64,000 bases of DNA from Liopterus haemorrhoidalis. Taxonomy: Eukaryota; Arthropoda; Insecta; Coleoptera; Dytiscidae. Within the stretch, counting starts at the first letter, position 1, and each line of letters starts with the position of its first letter. Both the position numbers and the translations under genes were made by a program. The notes beneath the pieces are model-generated. The model was given only the letters and a program-made list of their open reading frames with translations, ran no database searches and was not told the DNA's origin. Of this stretch, positions 21,624 to 33,777 are shown in pieces. The stretch is taken from NCBI GenBank assembly GCA_963971575.1, contig OZ020620.1:40152924-40216923 (forward strand), given 5' to 3'.

Positions 21624-24600
21624 ATGAGTACCATAACCTGTATAGCGCCTGTCAATATCGCAGTTATTAAATATTGTAAGTAAAAAAATACATTGTTGTT
21701 ATCAACAATTGACATTTTTTAATTTTTTAGGGGGGAAACGCGATGAAGAATTAATACTGCCTTTGAATGATTCGATAAGTGCGACTTTAAGTATAAATTA
21801 TGTATGTTTAATTATGGATTTTAGGTTACATATTTAATAACACACTTTCTTTTTAAATATGTAGATGTATGCCAAGACAACTATTGTTGCTAGCCCTGGG
21901 TTCAAGGAAAATAGGTTTTGGTTGAATGGGAAAGAAGAGTCTTTTGATAATCCAAGATTAGAGAATTGTTTGACTGAAAGTAAGTATATGTAAACAATAA
22001 TTTGCATAACAATTCTTTATTGTTAATATTACGTTAGGATTGTCTGAGTATCTCTTAAAAATGTATTCGGAGTATCTCTTAAAAATGTATTCGCTTCTTT
22101 TGTGCTGTTTTTTTTTTTTTTTTAATATTGAAATGTTGTTTTTTTAATTGAGCCTATTTTAATTTAATCATAGTCATACTTGTAAACAATCCAATAATAC
22201 AGAATTTTATTCTGAATTATTGAAAATATGTCAACAGTTTTTTCGATTCCTCGATATAACAACAACATCGATTCAATTGTTCGGGCAAAATGGACTATTA
22301 AGGAACTTACTTAAATATTATTTAATTAAGAATTTGATATGTAATGTTTACTTTTATATTTATTTATACAATGTTTTAAATATTTATCATACAGTCTGTT
22401 TCAAACGCTTAGGCGGAACTAAATGGGAATTTCGTTCTTTTAGCTTGTCACGACAAGGGACCTTGCTTGGGTTATTTCATTTTTCACGTTGCAATGTCAA
22501 AATTTAAAATTACAACAATGAAACCATGGAAACGAATTACCTGTGTCAAAATTAAATTATTTTTTTAATATATTTTAATGACAAAAAAATTAATAAATGG
22601 GAAATTTGTATTAAAAATGACACAAAAAATCAAAATATAAAGAAAATGACAATTTAAAATGATATTAACCTTAACAAAAAATGTGTATTGTAAGTATGAT
22701 TTACAAAGCTTAAACAAAACGGTCGAAAAGCACGATTTAAACGATGAAAGTAACTAGATTGCAAAATTTAGTTCCGCTTAACCGTTTGGAACAGACTGTA
22801 CAAAATAAATATTTTCTAATTTTTATTTTCATAAAATAAACGGTTTTACTTAAAATTAATATATTATTCCATATATAAATACAAAACAATTAATATGTAC
22901 AGTCTGTTCCAAACGGTTAGGCGGAACTAAATGGGAATTTAGTTTTCTTAGGTTGTCACGAGAAGGGACCTTGCTTAGGTTATTTCATTTTTGACGTTGG
23001 AATGTCAAAATTTAAAATTCCAACAATGAAACCATGGAAACGAATGACATGTCAAAATTAAATTATTATTTTTTACATATTTCAATGACAAAAAATACGT
23101 AAATGGGAAATTTGTATCAAGAATGACACAAAAAATCAAAATATAAACAAAATTACATTTTAAAATGATATTAACCTTAACCAAAAAATGTTTATTGGAA
23201 GTATGATTTACAAAGCTTAAACAAAACGGCCGAAAAGCACGATTTAAACGATGACAGTAACTAGATTGCAAAATCTATGGTCTATTTCAAAGTAGAAAAA
23301 TGTGTGTAAGAAGATAGGAGCTGTTTGTCCTTGCTTCGGATTGGTTTAGATCGTCATCCCTATTACACTGTAAAAATATTGTTTTTAGTCCAAGTTGACA
23401 GATGTTCAGTGTCGTACATTGGAAATATATATTATTTATATTATTTAATTTTTCTCATATATTTTGTTATTATTTACATATTTAGACTTTTATTTATACT
23501 CTTGGCGTAGATTTTATGGAGAAAATTCTCCATGTAATTTGTTTTTACGCAGTTCTAAATTTTTTAGGTTATCTGACATATAAATATTTTTTGACACTTG
23601 ACAATTAACAGATCAAGAGAGAGGACTAATGTGAGGCCAAAAGACAGCCCAGCTGATTGTGCCCAAAGAACAAGTTATTGAAATAATTTTTAGACCTTCA
23701 TATATACATATATTTTTAATTTTTATTTACAATAATTATTTGAATAAGAAACTTTAGCTCTGAAGATATTGTTTGATTTATTGCTTTATTTAAACTCTTT
23801 TAGCCAAATCTCTCTTTTTATATGTAGTACATAATTTTTAAAATTAATATTTTTTTAACTTTTTCAAATTTCCCATTAAACTGAATTTATGTCGTATAAA
23901 TAACGTAAGTGTATTATCTGCCTTGTTTATTTCAACATCTTATTAACCTTTTTTATATTAAAAAAAAAAACCACTTGCTAACCCAGTTGCTACGCCCATG
24001 CCCTAGTTGTAACTTATTTTAAATTTCCCGCTATACTGTATTTGATCAGTGTAAATCGTACTCGGTTCGCAGCGCTATCTACTTTTTTCTACTTTGAAAT
24101 AGACCATAGACTCGTAGATAACTGTTAAATAATTCTATTCTAGTTAGAAGACGAGTTAAGAGTTGTGGTGACAAGGAAATTTTGAAATGGAATCTTCATG
24201 TATGTTCTGAGAATAATTTCCCCACGGCAGCGGGACTGGCCTCTTCTGCCGCGGGGTACGCCTGTCTCGTGTCCGCACTCGCAGCCCTCTATGATGTACA
24301 GGGTGACATATCCACCATAGCCAGAAGGGGTTCTGGTAGCGCCTGCCGTAGTGTTTTTGGAGGATGGGTAAGGAATTTAATTAATAAAAAATTCATACAA
24401 AATGTTTTACAAATTTCATAGTTTCTTAGGTATCTTGTAAATAACAATATTTTTTGTAAATAAATTTGTTTGATAATTTCAGTATTAAAAGTTACCCCAC
24501 ATGTACTACTTCGAGTCAAATTAAAAGATTTTCACAGCCCCCTTTGTATTAGTATTTGGGTTATTTAACCCATTTAAACCTGAAACTTTTTTTGAAAAAA

Positions 24601-27600
24601 AAAATGTTTTTTTGTAAAAAATTAGTTAATTGTGTATAAATATGCATAAAAATGATTATATATTTTTTACTGATCAGAATAGCCATAAACTGCTGTACTT
24701 TTTAAAGGACGGTAGGACTATATACTACTATAAGAATAATAACAACCTATTTATTTAAATGGTTTATTAATTCCAAAATTATTTCAAAATTATTTTATAA
24801 ACTCTAATATAAATAAATAACTAAACTATAAAATCATTTGCTTGTATGATAGTCCAAAAAACAAATTTTAGGATGTAAACCTCCATTAGGTACATTATTT
24901 ACAAACAAAATTAGCTTTTTTGCTGCAAACAGCGCAACGTCTTTGAGCAAAATAAATGGATGGTCAGAGACCCCAAAGAGTTCAGAGGAACTCTGGATGG
25001 TCAGGGACCTCAAGGAGTTGTTGGACCTAAAACGGTCGTGTTTGTCTTGTTGACTCTGGATGGTCAGGGACCTGAAGGAGTTCAGAGGAACTCTGGATGG
25101 TCAGGGACCTCAAGGAGATGTGTTTGTTTTGTTCGACGCTGAATGTTCAAGGACCTCAAGGAGTTCAGTGAAACTCTGGATGGTCAGGAACCTCAAGGAG
25201 ACGGACAAAACTAACATTATGTTTTCGTTTACTCTGTTTTATTTTGCAGTTATTAAATTCTGAAGATGCCGCGAGGACGTGGCAGGAGCAGGACGGCCGT
25301 GTTACGATAATAAGTTGTTTTATTTTTCAGTTATTTTGAGTAAATAAAGTTGAATAACATAAATTTCACTAATGTATCAAAAACTTCATAAATAAAATAT
25401 GATAGGACATAATCCTATCGTCCTTTTAAAAGGACGGTGTCTTTATTCATTGAATATCGTTTGCCGGTTTCAACAAAATTTAAGTTTTTTAGGTTATGAG
25501 TATATAAAAATATACAGTCTAACATAAAATGTATTTTATAATTTAAAAATTTAAGAATAATAATAAAATAACTTTCCTAGAATTAGCCATTGTCAATGCT
25601 CATAAAACGTAAGCGATTGAAACGGCAATAAAATTTACAAAAATGACAACAATTGTTTGAAACTTGCTATAAATTATGTTTCATAAACACAGTGATCATA
25701 ACATATTACGCCATATCAAATTATTTGTTTTTACTAATTAATTTAACGCGATTTTTGAAAATCCATTTAAAAGGACGGTAGGTTTAAATGGGTTAATACA
25801 GATTGGATTAATAAATGTAGAAATTTTAAGTTTTTTTAATCTACGACGTATTTATAAAATAAATATAGCAAATTATACATCACTGAAAATTAGAAAAAAA
25901 TATGTTCTCTCAATACCATATGACTGATGTGTTTTTCTCTTACTCACACTGACAGATAGAAAAAGAATTACAAGTGCGGAGTTTATCTATCAGATTAGTT
26001 TATTGTTTAAACATAGCTATGATAAACTTGTATATTCAGTGTTCATTTTGTAATAGTGTATCGTCAGGTTGTCTATATTTTAACAGAATCAGTGAGGTGA
26101 AAGCTCTAAGGCGTCTTTTAAAAATGTGACTGTAGCGGGATTTCATATTTTAGGTACAGTGGCATAAAGGAATAATGGCCGACGGTTCAGATTCTATTGC
26201 AACTCAAATCGCACCAGCATCCCATTGGCCAGAAATGAGAATTCTAGTACTTGTAGTCAGTGATGAACGTAAAAAAGCAAGCTCAACATCAGCCATGCAA
26301 AGAAGTGTTGAAAATTCAGAACTACTGCGATACAGAATAGAGAACACCGTGCCAAAACGAACAGATGCTATGGTGAAGGCAATTAAAAATAAAGATTTTA
26401 GTACATTTTGTGAGATTACCATGAAAGATAGTAACCAATTTCATGCGATATGTTTAGATACATATCCACCTTGTACTTATATGAATGATGTTTCTCATGC
26501 TATTGTTGATATGGTGCATTCGTATAATAAATTTATGGGATGTAATAAGGTAAGCATTGTCATATATTTTCTTACCCCTTTAAAGAAGATCCCATTCTGA
26601 CAATCACAGTAGTGCTGGTGGCGTACAAGTCTTTTAGTATTTTTTTGCTGGTGGCGTACAAGACCAGCACATTTTTTGACCAAAAAGCACAAATTGTGCG
26701 TCCTTCTATAAAATTTATTATACATCATAAAGCAACCAAATTTGAAACACTAATTAAAGAAGCTTTAAATTTTACGTTCCTGGCAATACATTTGCAAATT
26801 TTTGTCTCTGCAGTGCGTTATAAACTCCATTCACAATAAATATGAGATGACGTCACACTTGGTTATTTTAAGTACCAACGTAATGATATGTTTTAATCAA
26901 CATCAATCCATAACTCAGTTAGTACATTTATTTATTTAATTTTGGTACTTTTTTTTAATGTTGTCAGTTTGCAATTGGATTGTTCAATCGTTATTTGTCA
27001 GGTTGACATTTAGGTGTCAACCTGGTTGTTCGATATAACCTAACTTTTTTTGACAGTTTACGAATTGGCAACAAGGTGAGTTTTTCAACTGTGACGTCAT
27101 TTCATAGTTACGGTAAATGGACTTTAGTTGTTTTACTAAAAGGGTATTTTTAAATAATTGTAATTATTAAAATAATTAGCAAATTCAAAATGTGCGTCCT
27201 ATAAAATGCATTTTAGTTCTTCCATAAAACAAAGTGTTTTACAAAATTGAGAAATGTAAAAAATGTGGGTTGTGTTAACAATTGGTCAATAGTCTGTAAT
27301 ATCCGATGTCCGTTAAATCGAGGGTTTATTGTATTTGTGTTTGTTTTTAGGTTGCGTATACGTTTGACGCAGGTCCAAATGCGTGTTTGTATCTTTTAAA
27401 AGAAAGTGTTCCACAGGTTGTAGCTTTAATAAACGCAGTATTCCCTCCAGTAGATAACACTGTTGAATATATAAAAGGTTCACCAGTATCCGAAGTGCCT
27501 TTATTACAGGTAAGATCAACTAAACACATTATAGTATTGGCAAAACTGCGCTTGCACATGCGCATTAGTTCGATTTTATTCATTCTCATCTGCGCGCGTA

Positions 27601-29570
27601 TTTATGACGATGAAAATAGCATGAGGAAACAAGTTAATTAGTTGTCAGCTAACAACATCAAAATCAGACAATTCCATAGCAGTAGTTGGAAAAATATACA
27701 TATTTCTTTGAATTTTTTTACATAATTTTTTAAGTAATTTGTATTTACAGGTTCAATCCTAAATAATACATAATAAAACATGTTCATACATGATAATTTC
27801 ACAAATCAAATAAAAAATAAAGTACAATTAATACATTAATAAATTACTTCTTCCTGACTGAGGATATTAAAAATGCTTTCTTTTAAATCCGACTAGTGTT
27901 GTGTAAAAAATATCTGCTGTGTTATGAACACTGCAGCAGACAGAATTATATAAACGACAGATCCTGTCAATGGTGACATCACTTCCGTAGCACGTTCTTT
28001 GCCGGGATACTATGAAATTGTCATTTGTCCTAATGAATAGGTACACTTATTTGTATTCTTTCTAAAAGTTCCGGTGAAGAAATAACTCCATTGACGAATT
28101 TATGGAGCAAGCATAACCCGCCCATATCCCGCCTCATTCGAATCGACTCAATACCAACTATTTTCTCCGTTGATCTCGAGACAGCAAGGTGTAATTGATG
28201 TACAATTTGTACAGTAGGAACTTAATAAATCTGTCCTGTACATGTTCTAATTAGAGATGGGAATTTCGGCTCAGTTTGCGGAACCGGATCAGTGGAGGTC
28301 GTTCAGTTTGTTGAGCCGGTTCATTGATCCGGCTCAGTGATCCGGTTAAGTAAACATGTTTCCGAGACACAGGTCGGTCGTAGGTAGAACGTCGCTTAGA
28401 GCCCCGGCTCTTGCTTAGACTCGGTCAGTTTTCGGTCGTAGGTAGAACGTCGCTCAGAGCCCCGGCTCTTGCTTAGACCCGGTCAGTTGTCGGTCGTTCG
28501 CTCGTAGGTAGAACGTCGCTTAGCCCCGGTTCTTATCTAACAGTTTTGAAACAAACAATTCACTTTATGTAGCTACTGTATTTTAAACCAGATGTGTTAA
28601 GTTTATGGCGATGTTTATTGCCCTTATAAATCGGACATCTGGGATTTGGGCAATATTTTTAATATTTTTATATAGTATGGTTGTAAGAAAATACAGACTA
28701 AGCCTATTAGTTTCAAATAAACTGCCCTACAAATTGATGACAAAATACACTTTATGATAATACATTACAAGCCGAGTTCTCGCGAAGTTCAACATGACAT
28801 CGATCCAGATCCGGATCACTCCGGTCACTGCTCACAATCGCCCGACCAATCGTATCCTTGAAACTTGAAACTATACAGTGAGCCGTGAGCCGGCTCATTT
28901 GGCGTCAATTTGGCGTCACTTCGGTCAGTGTACTGAGCCGGCTCAGTGAGCCGGTTCGTTCATGAACGACCCATCTCTAGTTCTAATCGGTTGGAGTATG
29001 TGGATTAATACGGACTCCACACCACACTCGCATACTCGAGTCGACTCCTGACTAGTGCTGCGTACAACGATTTAATGGTAACATAGTTGGTGAAATCAGA
29101 AGCATTTCTTTTAATGAAGCCTAGCATCCGGGTTGCCTTTTTACAAATGCAATGAATATGCTTCTCAAAAGAAACGCTACTGGTAAACATAACTCCAAGA
29201 TCTCTTACTTCATCAACTTGCTTAAGACTAGTCCCGTTGATCATGTAAGAGAAAGACGATGTTATATGTTTTTTTGGAGAAACATATGGAGTGACACTTA
29301 GCCTCGTTAAGAAATAAACAGTTTGTACTGCACCACTTAGCCACTACATCTTTTATAATATATTTCGCCGTAAAATGGATATTTTTATTTATTATATGTA
29401 TATTTTTGTTTCAGGATACATTATTGAAAAATATCATTCGTAATAAACCAGGTTTAATAAAGTACATTATACATACAAATGTAGGAGATGGTCCAGAAAT
29501 AATTAAAGATCCAAAAACTCATTTGCTCAATGAAGCTGGTCTGCCAAAAAATTTTAATTTAATAGATTAA
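21624..29570 (+). CDS. MVD: Mevalonate diphosphate decarboxylase (seven exons, complete)
   Basis: The enzyme makes isopentenyl diphosphate from mevalonate diphosphate by ATP-dependent decarboxylation, the last step of the cytosolic mevalonate pathway (in insects for juvenile hormone precursors, dolichol, ubiquinone and prenylation). Exons: 21624-21675, 21731-21801, 21865-21979, 24144-24367, 26154-26549, 27351-27509, 29415-29570 (TAA). All introns are GT-AG and phases match, giving 390 residues against about 400 in human. Visible motifs: N-terminal [23 protein letters not shown]-kinase ATP loop [19 protein letters not shown] (about 103-121); [10 protein letters not shown] with the catalytic Arg near 148; MKDSNQFHA; and [10 protein letters not shown] with the catalytic Asp near 292. 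The start is the first ATG before the conserved TAPVNIAV-type segment, with AAA upstream. An AATAAA lies at 29931. Introns 3, 4 and 6 hold MITEs, a piggyBac relic and a non-LTR relic; no coding lesion was seen. Confidence 0.96.
22392..22798. mobile_element. MITE family B, copy 2
   Basis: 407 bases in MVD intron 3, TA on each side, ends CAGTCTGTTTCAAACGCTTA. Confidence 0.9.
22900..23275. mobile_element. MITE family B, copy 3 (right end lost)
   Basis: Complete on the left, but about 25 bases short on the right where element C begins. 100 bases downstream of copy 2 in the same orientation. Confidence 0.85.
23278..24106. mobile_element. Element C, copy 1 (intact)
   Basis: 829 bases with inverted ends TGGTCTATTTCAAAGTAGAA and TA on both sides. 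No coding content was recognised. It ends 37 bases before MVD exon 4. The second copy (7643-9550) is broken by later insertions. Confidence 0.85.
24569..25792 (-). mobile_element. piggyBac-like relic with internal tandem repeats
   Basis: The ends CCCATTTAAACCT and, inverted, CCCATTTAAACCTACCGTCC are flanked by TTAA on both sides (24565-24568, 25793-25796). Minus strand 24955-24850 reads [16 protein letters not shown] and, after a shift, [16 protein letters not shown], the C-terminal cysteine-rich finger of piggyBac transposases; the catalytic part is gone. At 24957-25205 a block built on TGGATGGTCAGGGACCTCAA is repeated about five times. In MVD intron 4. Confidence 0.85.
26830..27110. repeat. 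Possible small MITE with TGACGTCA ends
   Basis: GAGATGACGTCACAC and, inverted, AAATGACGTCACAG lie about 250 bases apart in MVD intron 5. The match is short. Confidence 0.3.
27880..29343 (-). pseudogene. Non-LTR retrotransposon 3' part, split by a hAT MITE
   Basis: Minus strand: [15 protein letters not shown], then [20 protein letters not shown] (about 29244-29185), [37 protein letters not shown] (to about 29005), then across the [40 protein letters not shown] and, after a shift, [20 protein letters not shown] up to FKRKHF and a stop at about 27880. This is the region between the RT and the 3' end of CR1/jockey-type elements. MVD intron 6. Confidence 0.85.
28252..28979. mobile_element. hAT MITE with GAGCCGGCTC palindromes, copy 1
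   Basis: 728 bases, ends TAGAGATGGG, with a perfect 8-base duplication GTTCTAAT (28244-28251, 28980-28987). Both ends are rich in GAGCCGG/CCGGCTC motifs. A block of about 60 bases (GGTCGTAGGTAGAACGTCGC...) is repeated about three times. Inserted in the non-LTR relic. Confidence 0.95.
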
Positions 29571-29930
29571 AATAATAACATTAATCAATAGTAAAACATT
29601 CATTTGATATTTAGTTTTATTTATTTTATTACACTTCAAAGTCAGAGATGTTACATTTATTTTTTTAGACTTGATTGTATTGTATTTTGATTCTGTAAGT
29701 TGTATTTTAAACATTGTAAGATACCTTGTTCTGTAATCTAGGCTTTAAAACTAATTCTAAAAGATTTAAATAAGAAAAATTTTTGATCTTCCAATGGTCC
29801 ATTAGATATGAATTTAGAATAAATTTTCATAAATTTTTGATATAATCGACTAACATTTTTGGATAAACACGGTAATTTTTAGATTAATAATATAGGAGTG
29901 GTTTTGTATTAAATTTATAAATTTTAATTC

Positions 29931-29936
29931 AATAAA
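29931..29936 (+). terminator. Polyadenylation signal of the MVD gene
   Basis: AATAAA about 360 bases after the MVD stop codon, in AT-rich DNA and just before a MITE at 29993. It is the best-placed signal, but other near-matches exist in this UTR. Confidence 0.5.
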
Positions 29937-29992
29937 TATTTATATGAAATTATTATTTTTATTAATTCCTTTTTAAATGTAGGTTTGAATAT

Positions 29993-30296
29993 ATAAGCTG
30001 TTCACTTTTGTAAGAACACACTAGATCTGGTTATTTTGGTTACTTTTATGGTGTGTTACTGACTTTAAATGTCAATTAAAAATATTCCTTATGCTGTAAA
30101 ACCGTCTTTAGGTTGATAAGGTTATGATCATTATAATTAAGATATCATTTTTCATTATGTCATATGTCAAATAGATCGATATTTTAAAAAACTGACATTT
30201 TTTAATACCAACATGACATACAGCTTCAAAGGTGCAAACTATTGAAAACAAAATTCCCTCTTAGTTTGTTCTTACAAAAGTGAACAGTTTATATAT
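29993..30296. mobile_element. MITE with CTGTTCACTTTTGTAAGAAC ends
   Basis: About 300 bases between MVD and XPR1, with inverted ends of about 20 bases in TATA context. No other copy in the window. Confidence 0.7.
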
Positions 30297-30362
30297 ATTT
30301 TTTTAGGATTTTGTCACTCGTTTGGCTGGAAAGTTAGGTATTGTATTAGTAGACTAGTCAAA

Positions 30363-30500
30363 TTATTACTAAAGAAGAACCCGAACGGTTCGAATTAAGC
30401 TTCAAAAGTACTCTGAGCTAGAATTATTTATTACTTATTCTTAAGATTAGTGTTAACAAAAACTACAGTGCTTCTATAAAAAATGGAGGTCCAGGTTGTT
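30363..30500 (+). repeat. Repeat shared with 63545-63670
   Basis: AAGAAGAACCCGAACGG, ACTCTGAGCTAGAATTA..., TTATTCTTAA and GTCCAGGTTGTTAAC occur in the same order and orientation near the second XPR1 copy. It may be a dispersed repeat or part of the segment duplicated with XPR1. Confidence 0.5.
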
Positions 30501-30651
30501 AACATAGATAAAGAAGGAAATAGATGCGAAACTGCCGTTATATTTTTTGAAACCAAATTAGCGCTGTAGTTGTTGGGTTATGGAACTAAAATTGGTAGGG
30601 GAGGAAAGGGTTGGGTTTTAGCGGGTATTTCAAATGCTTCAGTGGATATAG

Positions 30652-30794
30652 TTGTAAGCATAATTAAATGTTATTATTAAATGAAACAATTTTATGATTT
30701 ATTTTGTCTATTTTTAATATTGTTGTTGTTAATAATACAAAATAAATCATAACAATTGTATCATTTAATAATAACATTTAATTATGTTTACAAT
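30652..30794. repeat. Near-perfect hairpin
   Basis: Arms of about 57 bases (GTAAGCATAATTAAATGTTA... and its complement ...TAACATTTAATTATGTTTAC) around a 29-base spacer. The rest of 30500-31580 shows no gene up to the XPR1 ATG. Confidence 0.75.
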
Positions 30795-31584
30795 TAAGAA
30801 CAAGCAGTTAGGAATTATACAGAAACAGAAAAACAATAACTAGCAGAAATAATTATTTATTAAGTAGACTAACATAATATTTACTAATATTTATTAAGTA
30901 GTATAACATAATATTTACTAATACTTAATATTTATGGACACTTCCATAGACAAGCCATCCAATTTTGGATTTCCAATGTTCGTCATCCACGTTTTATATA
31001 ATTCTGGACTCACACGTGTCTTTGGATTTGGAAAGCGATTTGTTGTAGGTTCACTACTATCACCTCAAAACAAAGCATTTAACACCCATTTTCCGAATTA
31101 AACAATTAAATTACAAAATTACAGAAGACGATTTTGACACTAATTTCAGATTTTGACGCTAATGACAGAAGCCGTAACTGGCAACATCCTGTCATGCACG
31201 TAGCTATAGCGACTGGTAGCGACTAGAGCGCTATTCGTGTTGGGTTATGGAACGTAATATGGTTTTCGTTTTGCCATTAGAGTTTCACGCCCCTGGTTGT
31301 TAAGTAAAGTTATATATACTAAAAATATTTATAAAAGAAACAATTTAATGTACAATAGTTTTTATTTTACAAAATACATATTTAAGAGTACATGATTTTA
31401 AACATCATTTTAAAATTATGTAACATTCATATGTCTTTTTGTTGTAACAACTAGGCTGGGTGACATATTTTTGGTGCAAATCAGTTCCATATTTTCAGAA
31501 ATTTTATCCAATATTATCCACAAATTCACCACTGTTTTGCGACTTCCTACTTCGATAAGAGCCTCGGAATAAGTACTGTCAAAA

Positions 31585-33591
31585 ATGAAATTCGCAGAAC
31601 ATTTGGCAGCCCATATAACACCAGAATGGAGAAAACAATATATTAATTATGAGGTAAAAATTATAAACATTCTTTCCACAAAAAAAGATAATTTTAATTT
31701 TGTTGCACCTTAAACTTCAAAATTGTACAATTTAAAGCGTACATTTTTATAAATTTGTTTTAAATTTATGCAATTGTTTCATCAGCTAACTTTATTTTTA
31801 CTTAACTTACGTCATTATTATTAACTAGCTGGAGTACCCGTTCTTCATACGGCTTTTGTACATTTTTGCTGTAACTTAAATGATAAGCTGAGATGTTTCA
31901 ATTAGAGGAAAAAAAAAATCTTTATTCTAAATCAGTCCTTTGTATATATTTTTAATGTTAATGTAATAAGCGAGATACTTCGTTTATAGATAGCTTCCCA
32001 ATATATACAGTCTGTTAAATAAGACGTCCTTGTTGATTTTTGGCAAACTATAAGAGAGAAAAGGAAAAATTAAAAATAATTTGAAAATCTACTGTAAATA
32101 TTATTACGCTACTACCTCATAATTGGTAATAAAAGGTTCATATCAGGTCCAATCTCCATTATTATCAAATATTGTTTGGCATCTTTTCGGTACACTTTCT
32201 ACCAGCTTTTCGGCAGACGACTTTGGCAGTGATCACCATATCTGCCGTATTTGACGAGTTAGCTGATCCAAATTTTGAACGTTTTTTGTACGAAGCTTAT
32301 ATTTCATGTACCCCCAAACATTTTCAATAGGATTTGCACTGGGCATCACGGAAAACCACATCACTCCAAGCGCGGTCTAAATTTTCCTTGGCCCGAGCGA
32401 GTCGTTTTTCGACATATTTCACCGATAACAATGGTTTTTGTTTGGTGCTCCTGAATTTAATACCATTTTCAATTAAACGACTTCTCAGGGTCGCTAGACT
32501 TAACTTAATGTTCTTTTTTAACAAAATTGCTCAAAGATAACATAGAATTATTTTAAAAACGTTAAAAATCACTTTATCTTGTTTTTTTAGTGGTCACTTT
32601 TTTTAATCTATGATTAGGTAAATCGTGAACATTTATATTAATTTTATAACGTTTCACCCAATACTTTACAAAGTCTACTGACTTTTTTGACGCTTTTGGA
32701 TGGTTTCATAAAAACACCGCTTCAAAACGTTTTGAATAAATAGCACTCACTGGGTTGGTTTTGTTGGTGGCTGGTTAGAAATACTAGAATTGATGCGCAA
32801 GAAAACGACAATTTTGATCGTGAGGTAAACATGGAATGACATTTGCATGGAGGTTAAGTCATATGGTTGTAGAACAAATAACGAACATATTTCACCTAAA
32901 TGAATTATCTAAATAATAAATGCAGAATAAGAAAACTATATTTGAAGCAAATATTCTAGAACATAATGTTTTAGAACGAGTAATTGAATTGAACATACAT
33001 TTTAGGACACAAAATGAGAAAATACCTCCCATGAGAAAAAATTGAGGACAAAAAAGAAAAAAAAATTCGAAACAGTAATACCAAAATTTAATTCTAATAC
33101 ATTTAAAATCCAAATGAAAACAACTGCATTCAAATATGTATTACTTTTCATCCCCACCACACTTATTCATTCCAGTCGTTCGACCTCGAGTCATCGAATG
33201 GGTAGAATGAATAGAATGAGAATATTGTCGCAACAAAACGAGTATTCTGATTAAACCGAAACCAGAATTGGCACAACAAAACGCACCCTTTATTACACAA
33301 CCGCACTACTGAAAGACAAAACGTTAACTAAACAATTTATACTATCGGGTGTATTAGGTCTTGATGTTCTTATCATGTTTGAACCTGTTTATTATTTGTG
33401 CACAGAGCTGGGGCAAGTACTGATGAAAAGTACTTGAAGTACCAAGTATCAAGTACTGCACCTAGTACTTCCTTTTGCAAGTACAAGTACAGGTAAAAAA
33501 TTTAAAGTACTTGAAGTATGTACTTCAAGTACGGGAAAAAGTACTTCAAGTACTAAAAAAAAATATAAAATATGTAGTACAATAATAATAA

Positions 33592-33632
<41 letters not shown>

Positions 33633-33746
33633 GGTTTGGGATGCAGTCGTGTGTATTTAGCTCCACTAGTCTCTAGTATGACGCGGCTCAAAAGGTTGCT
33701 GAAGTTTGAGATTAGTGGACGCTTGTCAAGACCTGACAAACCCCAA

Positions 33747-33777
<31 letters not shown>

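Noticed and set aside
24960..25263. Glycine-rich, collagen-like frames (DGQGPQG)
   Set aside because: They come from the tandem repeat in the piggyBac relic; two frames show the same text and there is no Gly-X-Y run.
26204..26422. Minus-strand frame at MVD exon 5
   Set aside because: Shadow of the conserved MVD coding sequence.
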